This document shows positions 44,201-56,128 of a DNA stretch of 64,000 nucleotides, piece by piece; position 1 is the first letter of the stretch, and every line of letters begins with the position of its first letter. Under the pieces are notes generated by a model. That model searched no databases, was not told the DNA's origin, and saw only the letters and a list, made by a program, of their open reading frames with translations. The DNA is from Brienomyrus brachyistius (taxonomy: Eukaryota > Chordata > Actinopteri > Osteoglossiformes > Mormyridae). The stretch spans positions 1,727,001 to 1,791,000 of the forward strand of contig NC_064554.1 of the NCBI RefSeq assembly GCF_023856365.1, written 5' to 3'. The position numbers were made by a program, and so were the translations under genes.

Positions 44201-47200
44201 AGTGCTCTGCCTCCCAACTAAGCTAGGAGCATCAATTACACTGGTTTAGGTTGCTAGCATGCTGCTAGTTCCTCACCTCATAATAATTAATTTATTTAGC
44301 CACCAGCTCTTTTAACCCTCTGGGGTCGAGTGGGTCGCAGCCTACTTTTCGCGTCTATTTCAGTTTACATCTCGCTGAAATCTTCATGTAGAAAGTGAGG
44401 ATGTGCCCAGGTGTGAATGGCTCATACATACACATGAAAGCTGCTACATATGCAGTGAAAGGAGCCCAAAAATAGTGACATAAGTTAGGTTTTTCTTATT
44501 TATCAAACTGAATGTTGCAACTACACCATGTAGTCATCTTCATGTAGCCAAGACTTTGGTGATCAGATCTCTGGGATCAAAACAAACTGCCACCATTGCT
44601 TACTATGTACTTTTATAATATTAATAGTGTTCCAAACTGCATTTTGCAATGTCTATACTTTTGATGTCAAATTACAAACTTCACATAAATCTGACTTATT
44701 TACAAAGTAAACTAAAATTAAGATGAGTTTAATGCCAAGACGAATATATGAGAAATTATTTGCCATCAATTAAGTTTCATATTGAATGAAATGTGTGACC
44801 ATGCCCTGGTCAGCGAAAGTACGTTTCCTACCCCTAGACCCCTGAGGGTTAAGATCACACTCTGTGGGGGTGTGTGAGTGCCATGTCTGCCCCCTCCACT
44901 AGGAGGCAGTGTCATATTAACGTTGCTCCTTTTAATCCCACCCGACAGAGGTGCAGGAGCGGCAAGAGTGCAAGTATGGGGAGAACTGCACATTCGCCTA
45001 CTGCCAGGAGGAGATTGATGTGTGGACACAGGAGCGGAAGGGCGCTCTGAGCCGGGAGCTGCTGTTCGACCCGCTGGGCAGCACCGAGAGGCGGGCGCTG
45101 AGCGTCACGCGGCTGCTGCAACTGCACATGGGCATGTTTATGTTCCTCTGTGAGGTATGCATGTGCTCGCGCACACGCAAACACACGCCCAGGTTTGTAA
45201 TTATCTTTGTGGGGACTCTCCATTAATTTCTGTGGAGAAGACTGTTCCCAACATAATGACCATAACCCCTACCCAGCCCTAACCTTAACCATAAGTAACT
45301 AGACAGCATAGGAGACTCTAGGCATTTTCATTTTTTTGATTGCAATCATAGATCTTTGTGGGGACCTGAAAAAATGGTCCCCACAACGTCAAAATAACTG
45401 ACTTTTATTGCATTGTGGGGGACATTTGGTCCCCACAATGTGATATAAACTTAATCCATACACACAAATGCAAGCGTGCGCTCACGCACACGTTATACGC
45501 CTCCACACACCTACACTGCGCTCCTCCCTCTCTCTCTCTCTCTCACACACTCTTTCATTCACACTCTCCCCCCCCACAGGAGTGTTATGACAGCAAACCT
45601 CGAATCATCAGCAAACGAAGCAAAGAGAACCTGGCGGTTTGCTCCAATCTCACCGCCCGGCACCCATTTGATGACAACAAGTCAGTCTTCCCGCCCACGT
45701 CTGTCTCCCTTCCTCTGAAATTTACTCAGCATTGTGCCTCTTAGGCTTGCCCTGTTTAACCTCCCTTGCTGTCTGCCCCCACAGGTGCCTGGTACACGTG
45801 GTGCGCTCAGCCAACGTGCGCTACAGCAAGGTGCGCCCGCTGCACCCACTCTGCCAGTTCGACGTGTGCCGCCACGAGGTGCGTTACGGCTGCCAGCGCG
45901 AGGATAGCTGTTCCTTCGCCCACTCCGTCATCGAGCTCAAGTGCTGGGTGCTGCAGCAGGACACTGGTACGCATGCACAGACGCGTGTTCTTGACTGTCA
46001 CCGCGGCAACAGGAACGAAAGGCTCACCTCCATCACACCACTGTCACACCCCTGCCAATATAGCAGCGTTAAGAACAGCAGCTCCTATTGGATGGTCAGG
46101 CAGTTGCCTCTAATGTCCCACTGCTTCTGATTGGCCCTAAGCCCCATGCGTTACCTCTGTAGGCATCACGCACGAGGAGATCGTTCAGGAGTCGAAAAGG
46201 CACTGGCACCGGCTGGAGCAGAACGCGCAGAGGCAGAAGGTGACAAGCTGTGAAAGGCAAACCGGCGATTATTTTTTTATTTTTATTTTTAAATACCCCT
46301 TGGGGATTCCCTAGTTTACTGTGTTTAACGTTAGTCTGCCGCCGGCTCTGATCCACAGCCTCTGCATATGCCAGCCCCAGCCAGTGTGGCAGGAGGAGTA
46401 GGAGGAGGTGGCGGTGGGGGAGGTAGCGATGCCGTCGGTGGAGGTGGTGGTGGACGAGCTCGCGGGCTGAACCTGAAGATGAAGTTTGTGTGCGGCCAGT
46501 GTTGGAGGGACGGCCTGGTCAGCGAGCCCGACAAAGCGCTCAAGTACTGCACCGCAAAGGCCCGGCACAGGTGGGAGATGGGCTCCAGGCCTGGGGGGGG
46601 CGGGGTATCACACTTACGGCTCCCTCACTGTCCTCCTGGATCATTCGGTTGGTAGCGTGTGGTATGTTGGCAGGACAAGGAAGCCAATCAGTGAGAAGCT
46701 TGACCCATCCTATTTTTCCATACCCTCACCCTGTCTCTTCCCGCTGTTCCCTCCAGCTGGACAAAAGAACGCAGGGTGCTACTGGTCAAGTCCTTTGAGA
46801 AGAAGAAGTGGGTGGTGGTGCGGCCGCTGCCGTTCTCCAGGAGCTACCCGCAGCAGTATGATGTGAGCCAACCACAGTTTATGCATTTGCAACTTCAGTA
46901 CTACACTGATGAATCCTTAATTATGTAAGGAGGATTATGTTGCCAATGACCAATGGGTTTTGACAAACAAATCCGAAATCGCAGTGAGATTTTAATTCAT
47001 TTTTTACCCACAATTACTTCAGACATAAATCTTCTGTTTTCAAGCCAGCCCCCTCAGTTCTCTGGAGCTCTGTTTGGCTTATAGTAGCCAGAACTTAATG
47101 ACAGTGAATTAAAAAATTATTTTTTTTGTCATACTGCCAGTGGATAATGGGGTTTAACTTTCCTCAGGTAACTAGTGATTTGTATATGTAGTGCTGAAGC

Positions 47201-49535
47201 CGTAAATGCGAAAACCGAAACCTGAACATCATAATCTCGGAAACTAGGATTCGTAAATGTTAAATGAGGATTGTACTCGTGAAATTTAGCCAGTAAGCAC
47301 AGGCACACATTTGCAACTCCTGGTCGTGGATTTGCTTTTTATATAAATTACAGTATCACTGTGACATTTAAGTGCGATTACTTTAGACATAAATCTGTCT
47401 CCATATCTGTGCCCCCGTTCAGATGTGCGTCCACGTCATGAAGCAGAAGAAATGCCACTACATCGGGAACTGCTCCTTCGCCCACAGCCTGGAGGAGAGG
47501 GACGTCTGGACCTACATGAAGAACAACAACCGTGAGTCCCTCCCCCCCATTTAGTGATGGTGACGGACTGTGCTGCAGCAGCGCCCAGCTAATCCCTAAG
47601 CCAAAACTCCAGATACACATACCAAAAACAATGAATAACCTCTTTTCTGCAAAAAACAGGGCGAGAGCTATGCTGTGACCTTGTTTTTTTTGTATTATCT
47701 GTCAGTATTTGTACATCGCTTGCCCCTTTTTTACAGAAAATAGGTTAGTCATTGGGTTTGGTGCACATGATCACTCCTGATTCCTTACACAGGCTGTGTA
47801 GGGAATTAACAAATCAAAATGATGGTTTCAGGCAGGACACTCAGCAATGCTCCGTGTCTGTGTCCTAGCAACCTTTGACATCTGACATTTGGAGATGGCT
47901 GAACACAGCAACATAAACAGGATGAAGGACATGAGGTGCACTTGAGTGTGTAAGCCTGTCAGGGATTAAAATGATAGAATTTTTAAAATTTTGAAATGTT
48001 TGAAATGTCTTCAGGCTTTTCATAGATCGCAAGTTAATTTTTAAAGATGTGCTTCTATTGATTGCAACAAAGTTGTTCTCTTTCGCCATCTTTTTTGTAT
48101 TACCAGCTGTCGGGTATCACCTTTACATTTCACCATGTATACAGGCATCATCATAGGGTACATTGTTCACTAGTTTGCAGTCCATTATGGGTATTTATAC
48201 GTAGTGAGTCAGATTTTCACAGCACAGCAATATGGCAGATGCATCATTTCAGCTTTGGCCTTTTCACCTCATTTCAGTGCGGGACATGCAGCAGATGTAT
48301 GACATGTGGTTGACGCTGACCAATCAGAACCGTCACCCGGATGGCACCCTGGTGACTCCGCCTCCAGAGGAGAAACACATCGCCTTGCCAACGGACTACA
48401 CGGAGCCCATGGTGAGCGATTGCCTTGGGCGATTCTCTGTCCCGGCCTGAAGGAGCCGTTGTCGTGTTCAGCATGCTGCTAAGTCGCTGTATGGTACGGT
48501 GAGAGTGCGAGCCTCCTCAGTCCTACGGTGTCCTTCTAGAGCGGCTTCCACTGCCGCCTCTGCGGCAAGCACAGCAACAGCGAGCGCCAGTGGCAGCAAC
48601 ACATCTCCTCGGAGAAGCACAAGGACCGCGTGTTCAGCTGCGAGGCCGAGGACGAGGGCCTGGCATGGAAGCACCGTTTCCCGGGACCCAGGTTCACACT
48701 CTGTCCCAGGTAAGAGTATCGCCAAGTACGGCTTGTGCTGCAGTGGCCCCTCGCCCTCACGGTGACCCCCACTAAAGCAAGGCGCTTTAAGGTTACGGAT
48801 AGAAGGAGGGAAAGGGGGGCGTCTCCACCGCTGGGTGTCACGGCCATCTGCTCCGCTGTGTCATCCACAGCCTCTCCTTCAAGCAGAATACCACAGTGAT
48901 TCTAGCTGCTTTAGCTAGCTGTGTGTGTGTGCGTGTGCGTGTGCGTGTGCGTGTGCGTGTGCGTGTACACTGCTCCCCGGGCGCTGAATTAGCCGTCCCC
49001 TGCTATTTCATATGGGTTACATGCAGGGGACACATTTTGTTGTGCACTTTCTGCTGTGGTGTGACACCTAATCAGTTTCACATTGTGGGGTCCAAAAATC
49101 TGAAAACCTGTTGTTTTGATCTTGTGGATCTTTTTTTTTTTCACTCCCCACAAGGTGAACCTCAGTTTTATAAAAATCTGTGACTGCAATCAAAAACTAG
49201 AAATGCCAGAAGTCGTGTCTTTTCTTTGGTTAAGGCTGGGTAGGGGTTATGGTTGTCATGTCATTGTTAGGTTTAGGGTTTTTACCATAGAAATGAATGG
49301 ACGGTCCCCACAAAGATATGTGTGTGTGTTCTTGTTTACAATTGTGCTTACCAGGTTAGAGGGTGGCTGTCCGGACGGAGTGAGCTGTGACTGCGCCCAT
49401 GGCGAGGAGGAGCTCACAGAGTGGCTGGAGAGGCGGGACTTCCTGCGGCGTAAGCTGGCCAAAGCCCGTGACGACATGCTGATCGCACCCAACGACATCG
49501 ACTTTGGGAAGTACAACTTCCTCCTGCAAGACTGA
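38244..49535 (+). CDS. zc3h7b: Zinc finger CCCH domain-containing protein 7B
   Basis: RNA-binding protein; mammalian ZC3H7B (RoXaN) binds microRNA loops and translation factors. Twenty-two coding exons: 38244-38302, 38491-38527, 38842-39039, 39342-39500, 39810-39890, 39976-40032, 40143-40185, 40316-40560, 41172-41439, 42492-42550, 43531-43630, 44019-44180, 44949-45154, 45580-45680, 45785-45966, 46163-46239, 46359-46570, 46757-46862, 47423-47531, 48278-48411, 48540-48709, 49355-49535. They give 981 aa (human about 977). TPR region about 38-170; Ser/Pro-rich linker 180-400; CCCH finger 1 about 487-510 (CKYGENCTFAYC); finger 2 in exon 15 (CQREDSCSFAH); glycine-rich insert about 690-710; finger 3 in exon 19 (CHYIGNCSFAH); C2H2 finger in exon 21 (CRLCGKHSNS); last CCCH finger across exons 21-22 (CPDGVSCDCAH). 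ZC3H7A is the alternative; LLFDPLG and synteny favour 7B. The exon 8 donor is ambiguous (40551 or 40561, same phase). Confidence 0.95.
40767..40800 (+). mobile_element. SINE head fragment
   Basis: Contains 'ggtggcatggtggtgcagtg' and 'gtggttagcact', the A-box half of the SINE at 7821-8178. The following sequence diverges at once, so this is a truncated or rearranged copy. Located in a ZC3H7B intron (between exons 8 and 9). Confidence 0.65.
41515..41866. mobile_element. MITE with pogo/Tigger-like ends
   Basis: The left end 'acaggtgctccttgctttgc' pairs with the right end, which reverse-complemented reads 'tacagacgctccttgactta'. The flanking inner words are 'tttgacttatgatattttga' and, reversed, 'atgatagggctacgttcctg'. 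This pattern (CAGACGCTCC... GACTTA) resembles non-autonomous Tigger-type elements. It lies in ZC3H7B intron 9. Confidence 0.55.
42897..43411. mobile_element. Non-autonomous DNA element, family D copy 2
   Basis: Left end tactgtgcaaaagtcttagg then 'aagtcaaaggaaatg'. Right end, reverse-complemented, 'agcactgtacaaaagtctta' then 'ggcggttaaagaaact'. Same termini as 31551-32014. It lies in ZC3H7B intron 10, about 120 bases before exon 11. Confidence 0.72.
44312..44852. mobile_element. piggyBac-like non-autonomous element with TTAA sites
   Basis: Bounded by TTAA at 44312-44315 and TTAA at 44849-44852. Inverted ends are CCCTCTGGGGTCGAG on the left and, reverse-complemented, CCCTCAGGGGTCTAG on the right. 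TTAA target duplication with CCC-start termini is the piggyBac signature. The interior of about 530 bp is AT-rich and non-coding, so the element would depend on a transposase elsewhere. Located in ZC3H7B intron 12. Confidence 0.78.
45180..45465 (+). mobile_element. GTGGGGACC repeat, copy 2 (ZC3H7B intron)
   Basis: Blocks in order: 'tttgtggggactctccatta', 'catttaatttctgtgg'-like start, 'gaccataacccctacccagc', 'cctaaccttaaccataagta', 'gattgcaatcatagatcttt', then 'gtggggacctgaaaaaatgg' and 'tccccacaacgtcaaaataa', ending 'ggtccccacaatgtgatata'. The last part contains the reverse end of the element, so this copy looks most complete. Flanked by CA-rich repeats. Lies in intron 13. Confidence 0.75.
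48921..48966. repeat. (GTGTGC)n microsatellite
   Basis: Six to seven copies of a GTGTGC hexamer after a short (GT)5 run, in ZC3H7B intron 21. Confidence 0.9.
49080..49325 (-). mobile_element. GTGGGGACC repeat, copy 3 (ZC3H7B intron, reversed)
   Basis: Reads reversed relative to copies 1 and 2: 'cattgtggggtccaaaaatc', 'actccccacaaggtgaacct', 'tgactgcaatcaaaaactag', 'ggctgggtaggggttatggt', 'agaaatgaatggacggtccc' and 'cacaaagatatgtgtgtg'. It ends about 30 bases before the final ZC3H7B exon (49355). Confidence 0.75.
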
Positions 49536-49558
49536 GTCGCCATGGCGCTTATAGCCGA

Positions 49559-49591
<33 letters not shown>

Positions 49592-52456
49592 GGCATAATC
49601 ACGTACAAGCGGAAAAATTGTCGGACTTATGTTATGGAGAAACCCTTCCGACATCCCTTACCCGACACACGCAGAGTCACAGGTGCACATGTTAAAGCGC
49701 AGGTGAAGAGGACATTTTTGTTTCTTTTTTTCCTTTTTTGCCCCTTCCATCCCCCCAAATATGACCATTTCTTACCACTCGGTAGCCATAGTTACCGCTA
49801 CATCCGTCCCCAAGACTTGTCCCTTAAAGTTGGAAGTGAGCCCAAATGGAGAAAAGCAGGTAAGATTCCAACAGCTCCTACACAGGCAGAGTCATCGAGT
49901 CCTCACAGGCTAGGTGACAGCGTCGTTCTAGTGACAGCGTGGGTGGGGGGGGGTTCAGTCCTGGTCACCCAGAGCCTTGAGAAACACCAGGGAATGCGAG
50001 CGAGCATCTGGGTGATTTTAAAGTCTTGAAGCAGTTGTACAACTACAGTAGTGTGAGATCCCGCAAAACCCTGGGTTCGTGTGGACCGAGGTCCATCCCC
50101 CCTGCCTTTATCTGCCATATTGGTAGCAGGACATGGATGTCACACTGTAAACTTGTCTAATGCGAGCAATTCTCAGCTCATGTGGTGTTCCCCTCGGTCC
50201 ATGCAGTTAGTGTGGGGGGGAGGGGCAGCTCTAACGTCATGGCAGGTGTGGGTGGGGAAGGGCCTAATTAGCGATAATTATCAAACGACCACATGGTGGT
50301 GGTCTGGCCTATACACACGTCGGCATTTAAATAAATTCTTAAAGGTATCCTGCTCCGATGCGGTTTTTAAGTTTGGTAAATTTACTTTAATGAATTTTTG
50401 TCTGTAGTACAGCAGGATTAGCAGTTTATTTTTAGCTGGGGCTGGTCAGTGCACTATGCGTATACTCGAGGTCGACTAGACAAAGCCTTTATTATGGGGG
50501 AATTTTGTAAGGGGGCACCAGAAGTGGGTGAAGTTAGCAGAAGTTCAAGAATAATGAATATAACTTGCTAATATCATCTAACCACTTGTCCTTATATGGC
50601 ATCATTGAAAATTTATATATAAAAGTATGTGTGTGTATATTTACGCATACACATGTATACGTATATAAGGTATATAAATCCAAAATAAATCTGTATACTA
50701 ATAATAGACAACTTAGCCATTATGCTTAATTAAATAAGATCATACTTGTATGGATTACATAGTACACTTGTTATTGACTCTTGCGCTATACTATATGAAC
50801 TGTATGGATAGATGAGTAGACATTTTGTTTTTGTAAGGGTCATTCCAGACAATGGTGATTTGAATGCAGGACCTTATAGTGAGTAACATCCATAATCCTG
50901 GTCTGAAATGTACAGAAAACAGCACAGAAATAAGGGGCGAGTCCTTGAGGAGAACCTTGAACATCTTGATGGACTGGAATAAAAGTGGATATTACATGGT
51001 GCAAACTGGTTTGTGCTCCATGAATACTGGTTCCAGTGCCGACTGTAGCTTCCTCCTAATTTTTATATCTAACGGGTTCAAACTTGTTTCATTAATCATT
51101 ATGTAAGAACTAACCTAGGAAAATATGTTGGTGTGTTTTGAGAATCTTCTACCGTAATCACCTTTTATCTGATTTGTACTACGGAGTCACCTGCCTGTAC
51201 AGAGTAACGGGTGCAGTTCCAGAGAAGACCAGTAAGGTCTTTCGGTGTCTTACTGGCAGTTCTCTGGAGGTTGTCAGCCGGCGGTTTTAGCGCACATTAG
51301 ATGGTGCGTCGTAAGACAGGCCAGACACTCACTGGGGTCATTGCGGCTAAAGTGTAAGCTACGGTATCCTGGATGCTGACAAACACGATGGCTCTGCGGC
51401 TCTGGAGCAGTAACAGAGACAGGCTCTTTGGGCTGAGCGGGGCGGTGACCAAGGAAAATGCTGAGATTCAGTTAATGTAAGGTGACTGCTGGTGTCCATG
51501 CAGACAAGGTGGCCAGTGGACTGTAGCCCTGCACCCTTGGTGGACAGTTTGAGGGACTGCTGTCTGGAATGACTTTCTATATTGAGAGGGTTGTTTTATG
51601 TTTGTTATTATTATTGATTATGAGTATGATTACTATTACTATTTTTGGTTCTCCTTATGCTATTGATATATATGCATTAACTGCTGTTTTGTTTATTGTT
51701 CAAATAGCTCTGGGTTGGGCCTATATCGACTACCGATTACCAGTGGATTGTATCGCATTTTGCTTATTGCGAGGGCAGATCATACTCTGCACCAAGGACA
51801 TCAAATTCATTTCTGAGGCTTGTGTGTTTGCAGGTTTATCCCTCTCTATCTTCCTCTTAATTTCTTAATTATCTCCATTATTGTTACTCTCTTGCTTAAT
51901 AATTATGATTGTAGTGTGTTGGGTGAAATTTTGCTGGTAAGGACCAGGTCCAGGTTGTATTGAGGGATCCGAAATGAAGATGTGCAGGGTAGGGAGATGG
52001 GACCCAGCTTGCACACAGCTGTACAGTCTAACCCCACTTGGCCTACCCTTCATATAGAGTTCACTTGGGGTCAACAGTGTGAGCTCATCTACACGGGGTG
52101 TAAGTACACAGGGCCAATGTTTCCTAAACCATTCATCAGTAGCCGCACGACGTATTTCTAAAGCAACACAAATTCAACATAGAGTGTAATGAATGAAAAA
52201 TTTGCCCCTGTGAAAATGGATCTGAATGCAGAGAGTAAATATTATAAATGTCTTATTTCTTAATGACGCCTCATACGTGAATACAAAGAAGATTTAAAAG
52301 GGAAAATGGAAAAAAAGGAAGCCTGTTGGATTTTTTTTTGCGTTTGTTTTTCTTTGTCCTTCCTGGCTGAGACTGAATTATGAAAGCAGTGGACCAAATT
52401 TTGTATTAAAAAAAAAATGGAAAAAAACGAAAAAAAGGAAAACGTTTAACAATAAA
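49536..52456 (+). other. zc3h7b: Probable ZC3H7B 3' UTR
   Basis: No coding pattern follows the stop. A (CA)n tract starts just after it (49561-49588). A polyA signal aataaa at 52451-52456 gives a 3' UTR of about 2.9 kb. An earlier hexamer near 50684 could give a shorter form of about 1.15 kb. No TEF exon, which would be the next gene in human, was seen here. Confidence 0.5.
49561..49588. repeat. (AC)n microsatellite in ZC3H7B 3' UTR
   Basis: Fourteen or so AC dinucleotides ending in acatac, 25 bases after the ZC3H7B stop codon. Confidence 0.9.
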
Positions 52457-53123
52457 CAGATCGTTTTAAAAAGTGTGCTTGTTTTCTTGATTCTACGGGA
52501 AGCATATACTCCAAGTCTGACTAGATGGTCGGCTTCTCTTCCGGCTCTGAATGAAGAGAATTAGTTTGTGCCCCTGTTGGGTTCACGTGAGCATGTATAG
52601 ACTGCGTGTGCTGGTCTCGCACCATTGTGTCCATCGCGATCCAGTCACAGGCTCCGTTAAATGGGGCCTGGCTCTGTCTGGTTTATATAGTGACACCTGG
52701 CTTGTTTGGTATGGTTACAACAGCTGTTTGTCCACATTAAGATTAGGATGATGGGCAGGTTTAATGGTTATTAATGTTGTCGGTAGAATATCGTTTTTGG
52801 AATTGTCCATATGTTCATCTGTCGCAGGCAGTTGCTTCGATAATGAGGCATCAATTTAAAATGATTATAAATGGAATAGAAGGTTGTTCCATGGTCTGCT
52901 AGCGCAAAACATTAAGAGGAAGATGGTGTTTTTTCCCATTGATCGCATGTGAACTAAACCAAAATGAGAACTAGTTACAATAATGTAACGTAAAAACAAA
53001 GTGTGTGTGGCGGGTGATTCAAAATTCACTTTACATTAGCAAGTAAAAATATTGTTGTGAATACAGTATTCAAAAATCAAATAATCATCACAGCTGTTAT
53101 TTCATGCTCGTTTTAGTAACCTT
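52457..53123. other. Gap between the ZC3H7B and TOB2 3' ends
   Basis: Short convergent intergenic space without a recognised gene. The open frame 52551-52751 has no domain and no splice-framed partners. Confidence 0.4.
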
Positions 53124-56100
53124 TTTATTAGAAACTTAAAAAAAGAATACAATAAGAAACGGTAGTAGACAGTCCCTTCCAAGGGACTACAGAAAGCAGG
53201 TCATTGCATTTCAGTAGTGAAAGTTCCATCTGATAACGGTGTTTTGTCATATAGAAAATAGGAAAATAATGAGGCAAAAGGAAAACATCTGACATTTTTC
53301 TTAAATGTTATATTCTCCATATAAAATAATTTCTCAAAATAATATTTCACTGAGCAACACACAAAAATATATGCATAAACATAATCTACATTTCCTCCTA
53401 ACACTGCCCACCCCTAAGCTTGCAAAGTCCCAATTTCACCCACTTGAATGTATATTTCAAAATCCTAGAGTTGCATTGCAATCACCTCAAACTTCAGACC
53501 AGGATCAGTTAAAAATATTTCCACCTTACTGCTTGGCCAATAAAGTTAACGACACTTTCTCCTGTAGTATGCAGTCCTTTGATTCCCATTTCGATTTACT
53601 AGTATTTCGACCTGTGGTTCACTTCCAGTAGCCTCGTGTGTCTTTTGTACAGACCCACGGCATTTTAAGAGAATTCATCCGATTAAATGGATCGACTGAT
53701 CACAATTTACGCATCTCTGAATGTGGGGAAGAACAGAATACATGGTTTCCTCAGTAAAAATCACCCAAAAATAACTCTTTCGGCATCCCCTGGGAGTAGA
53801 AATGGCCATTATTGATAACGACGCATTCAACACGCACAGAGAAATCACAGGCTTCAATCTGAAATCTATCAGCTTTTCAAAGGTGGAAACCAACTAGACT
53901 GGCAACCTGTGTTGTGTATATTACCTGCAGACTTGGCATTTTGGAGCAGCATCTAGTGTTTTAGTGCATGAAAACACAGGCAAGGAAGGAACAGCAACAA
54001 AATGTTAGTACTGGAGTTGGGTTTTGATGTTCCATGCTGCTGATTAAGAGAATCTGAACAAGGGGAAAAAGAGACAGGAGACCCACACTAATGGGGAAGC
54101 CTAGATCTGTGAACGACGGAGATGTGAGACGTGCGAGTGAAAGACAGCAGAAGTACATTTAAAGAATAATATTTCACTATAAAGACACCATAAGCAAAGT
54201 GAAAATGGTCATGTAGGTTTCATCCTACATCAACGTCCTTCCGAAACCCACCAAGAAATGTGACATTAGTTACCCGTCTTTTATTTAAATTCCGTATAAC
54301 ATACAATAACACATTCAATACTTAGTCTATTCCTCCACCTGGCAATTTATATACATCTATTTTAGTTACTTTTTGAAAATATAACTCCAGCACGTAAGAA
54401 ACTAAATAATACAGGGAATCTTAACATAAATATACACTTATATAACTATAGTATATATATATTCTCTTGCTGTTACAAATTTTTTAGATAATTCTTTGAA
54501 AAAACACACAGGAAAAGTAGAAAAACTGTAAATAAATTACAAACTAATGTAAAAATGCTCCCCCCTCAGTTCACCCCGATTTGTAAAGAAAATGTAGCCC
54601 CCCCGCCCCCCCCACCCAAAAAAAAAACAAAAAAAACCGTACATTAACTAAGGGAGACGTCTGGTACCCGGACTGTGCCAGTGTTGGCGCGTTAGCTTAT
54701 ATGCATGTTTGCTGCGAGCATACGAAATAAAACATTTGACGTGGATGCAGTGAACCTTCCCAATGCCCTGCTGCGACAGACCTAAGCTCCACCTTTGTCA
54801 TCCACTGCATTCTTCCCGTCCAACGATCGCCTTCAGCTTTTATCTACCTCTTTTCAGCAGTTACAAAAGGGCCTTGGCTGGAATGATGTCAGAAGAGCAC
54901 TGGCAGCTTCCCTCTCCAGCCTCACCGCTGCGGGGGCCAGTAATGACCATCTGAGTAATATTCTGGCGAGATTCCAGTGAAACCAGAGCCACCCTCGGGT
55001 TTGGTTGATTTTCACCATTATGTACGAGAGGCCTTGCTGGGCATCTTACACAAGCAGTAGGGCAAGGAATTATAAAGCAACTATCCCAATTCGTAAGGAC
55101 GTGCGACGCATGTTACCATGAGAGGTAAAACACATTTGCATATGAGAAGTGCAAGATTAAAAAGAGCAGGAAATGTGGCCATTGGATACAACAGCACTGA
55201 AGCTCAAACACTTATAAGACCCTGGGTTTTCAATCCTTTACTCTCTAAGTGAACTCTCGTCTCACATTCTCTCCCACGAGCCGCACAGCACATCACAGCA
55301 CGCTCCACTACTTCCCTTCAAGGCACGCTGACTGGGGCTCTGCATAGGTGTGGGCCTGCGGGACATGCGTGCAGACACCCATGCACGTCGCGTCGCATTT
55401 CGCGTCCGAAGACTAGCAGCAGTTCCTCAGCCTTTCCGCAGCTTTCACTCACGTGCCATATAAACCCGTTTAATGCCATAGTTATATGCCTAACTCGCCT
55501 ATTTGTGCAACTTGCAGGAAACATAGAAATACATGATGCTGTGGTCCGTGTCAGTCCAGCTACATTCTGACCAGCCACCTCTTCTCCTGATCGTGTGACC
55601 ATGCAGTGACATCACAGTTCTAGCAGACTTGGGGTGGGGGATGGGAGAGGACCTATGGGGCACTTCATGACCCCAGCAGAAATGGGCTCCACGTTCCGTG
55701 GTAAGCAAGGCCTGAATACAGGCGGCACAGTGCTGCATGTCCCTCAGTACTTCACAGTAATCAATCAGCGTGTCAGTGTATCGATGGGTCTTTTTTTTTT
55801 TTTTTTTTTTCTTTTCTTCACAGCATCACAGCATGGAGCTGGCCGGGGTCAATTAGACTTGCTTTACTAGAAAGTATATGCAGAACCAGAAAAGTTTTAC
55901 ATTAAAATCAGTTTAACATTCAATGCAAAAAAGTAATGGTACAGTGCAACAGGAGGCTGATTACTCCCCATGCTGAAATAAAAATGACATCCTTAACAAA
56001 AATCATAATTACCACAACATATGCCAATGGTAGTAATACTGTAATGTTAGTAAGAAGTGTATTAGCAAATAAGTCCTCTTGTGAACGCATGTTTTAGGAT

Positions 56101-56128
56101 TATTATCAGTTTAAGAATTACGGCAAGG
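53124..56128 (-). other. tob2: Probable TOB2 3' UTR
   Basis: Minus-strand region after the TOB2 stop. tttatt (aataaa on the minus strand) at 53124-53129 would give a 3.0 kb 3' UTR, similar in scale to the long 3' UTR of mammalian TOB2. Another candidate hexamer lies near 54281. A C/A-rich low-complexity tract lies at about 54598-54632 and a T run at about 55790-55812. No coding evidence. Confidence 0.5.

Noticed and set aside
50281..52400. Search for TEF (PAR bZIP) exons downstream of ZC3H7B
   Set aside because: No basic region or leucine zipper coding pattern seen on either strand; the region reads as UTR and spacer.
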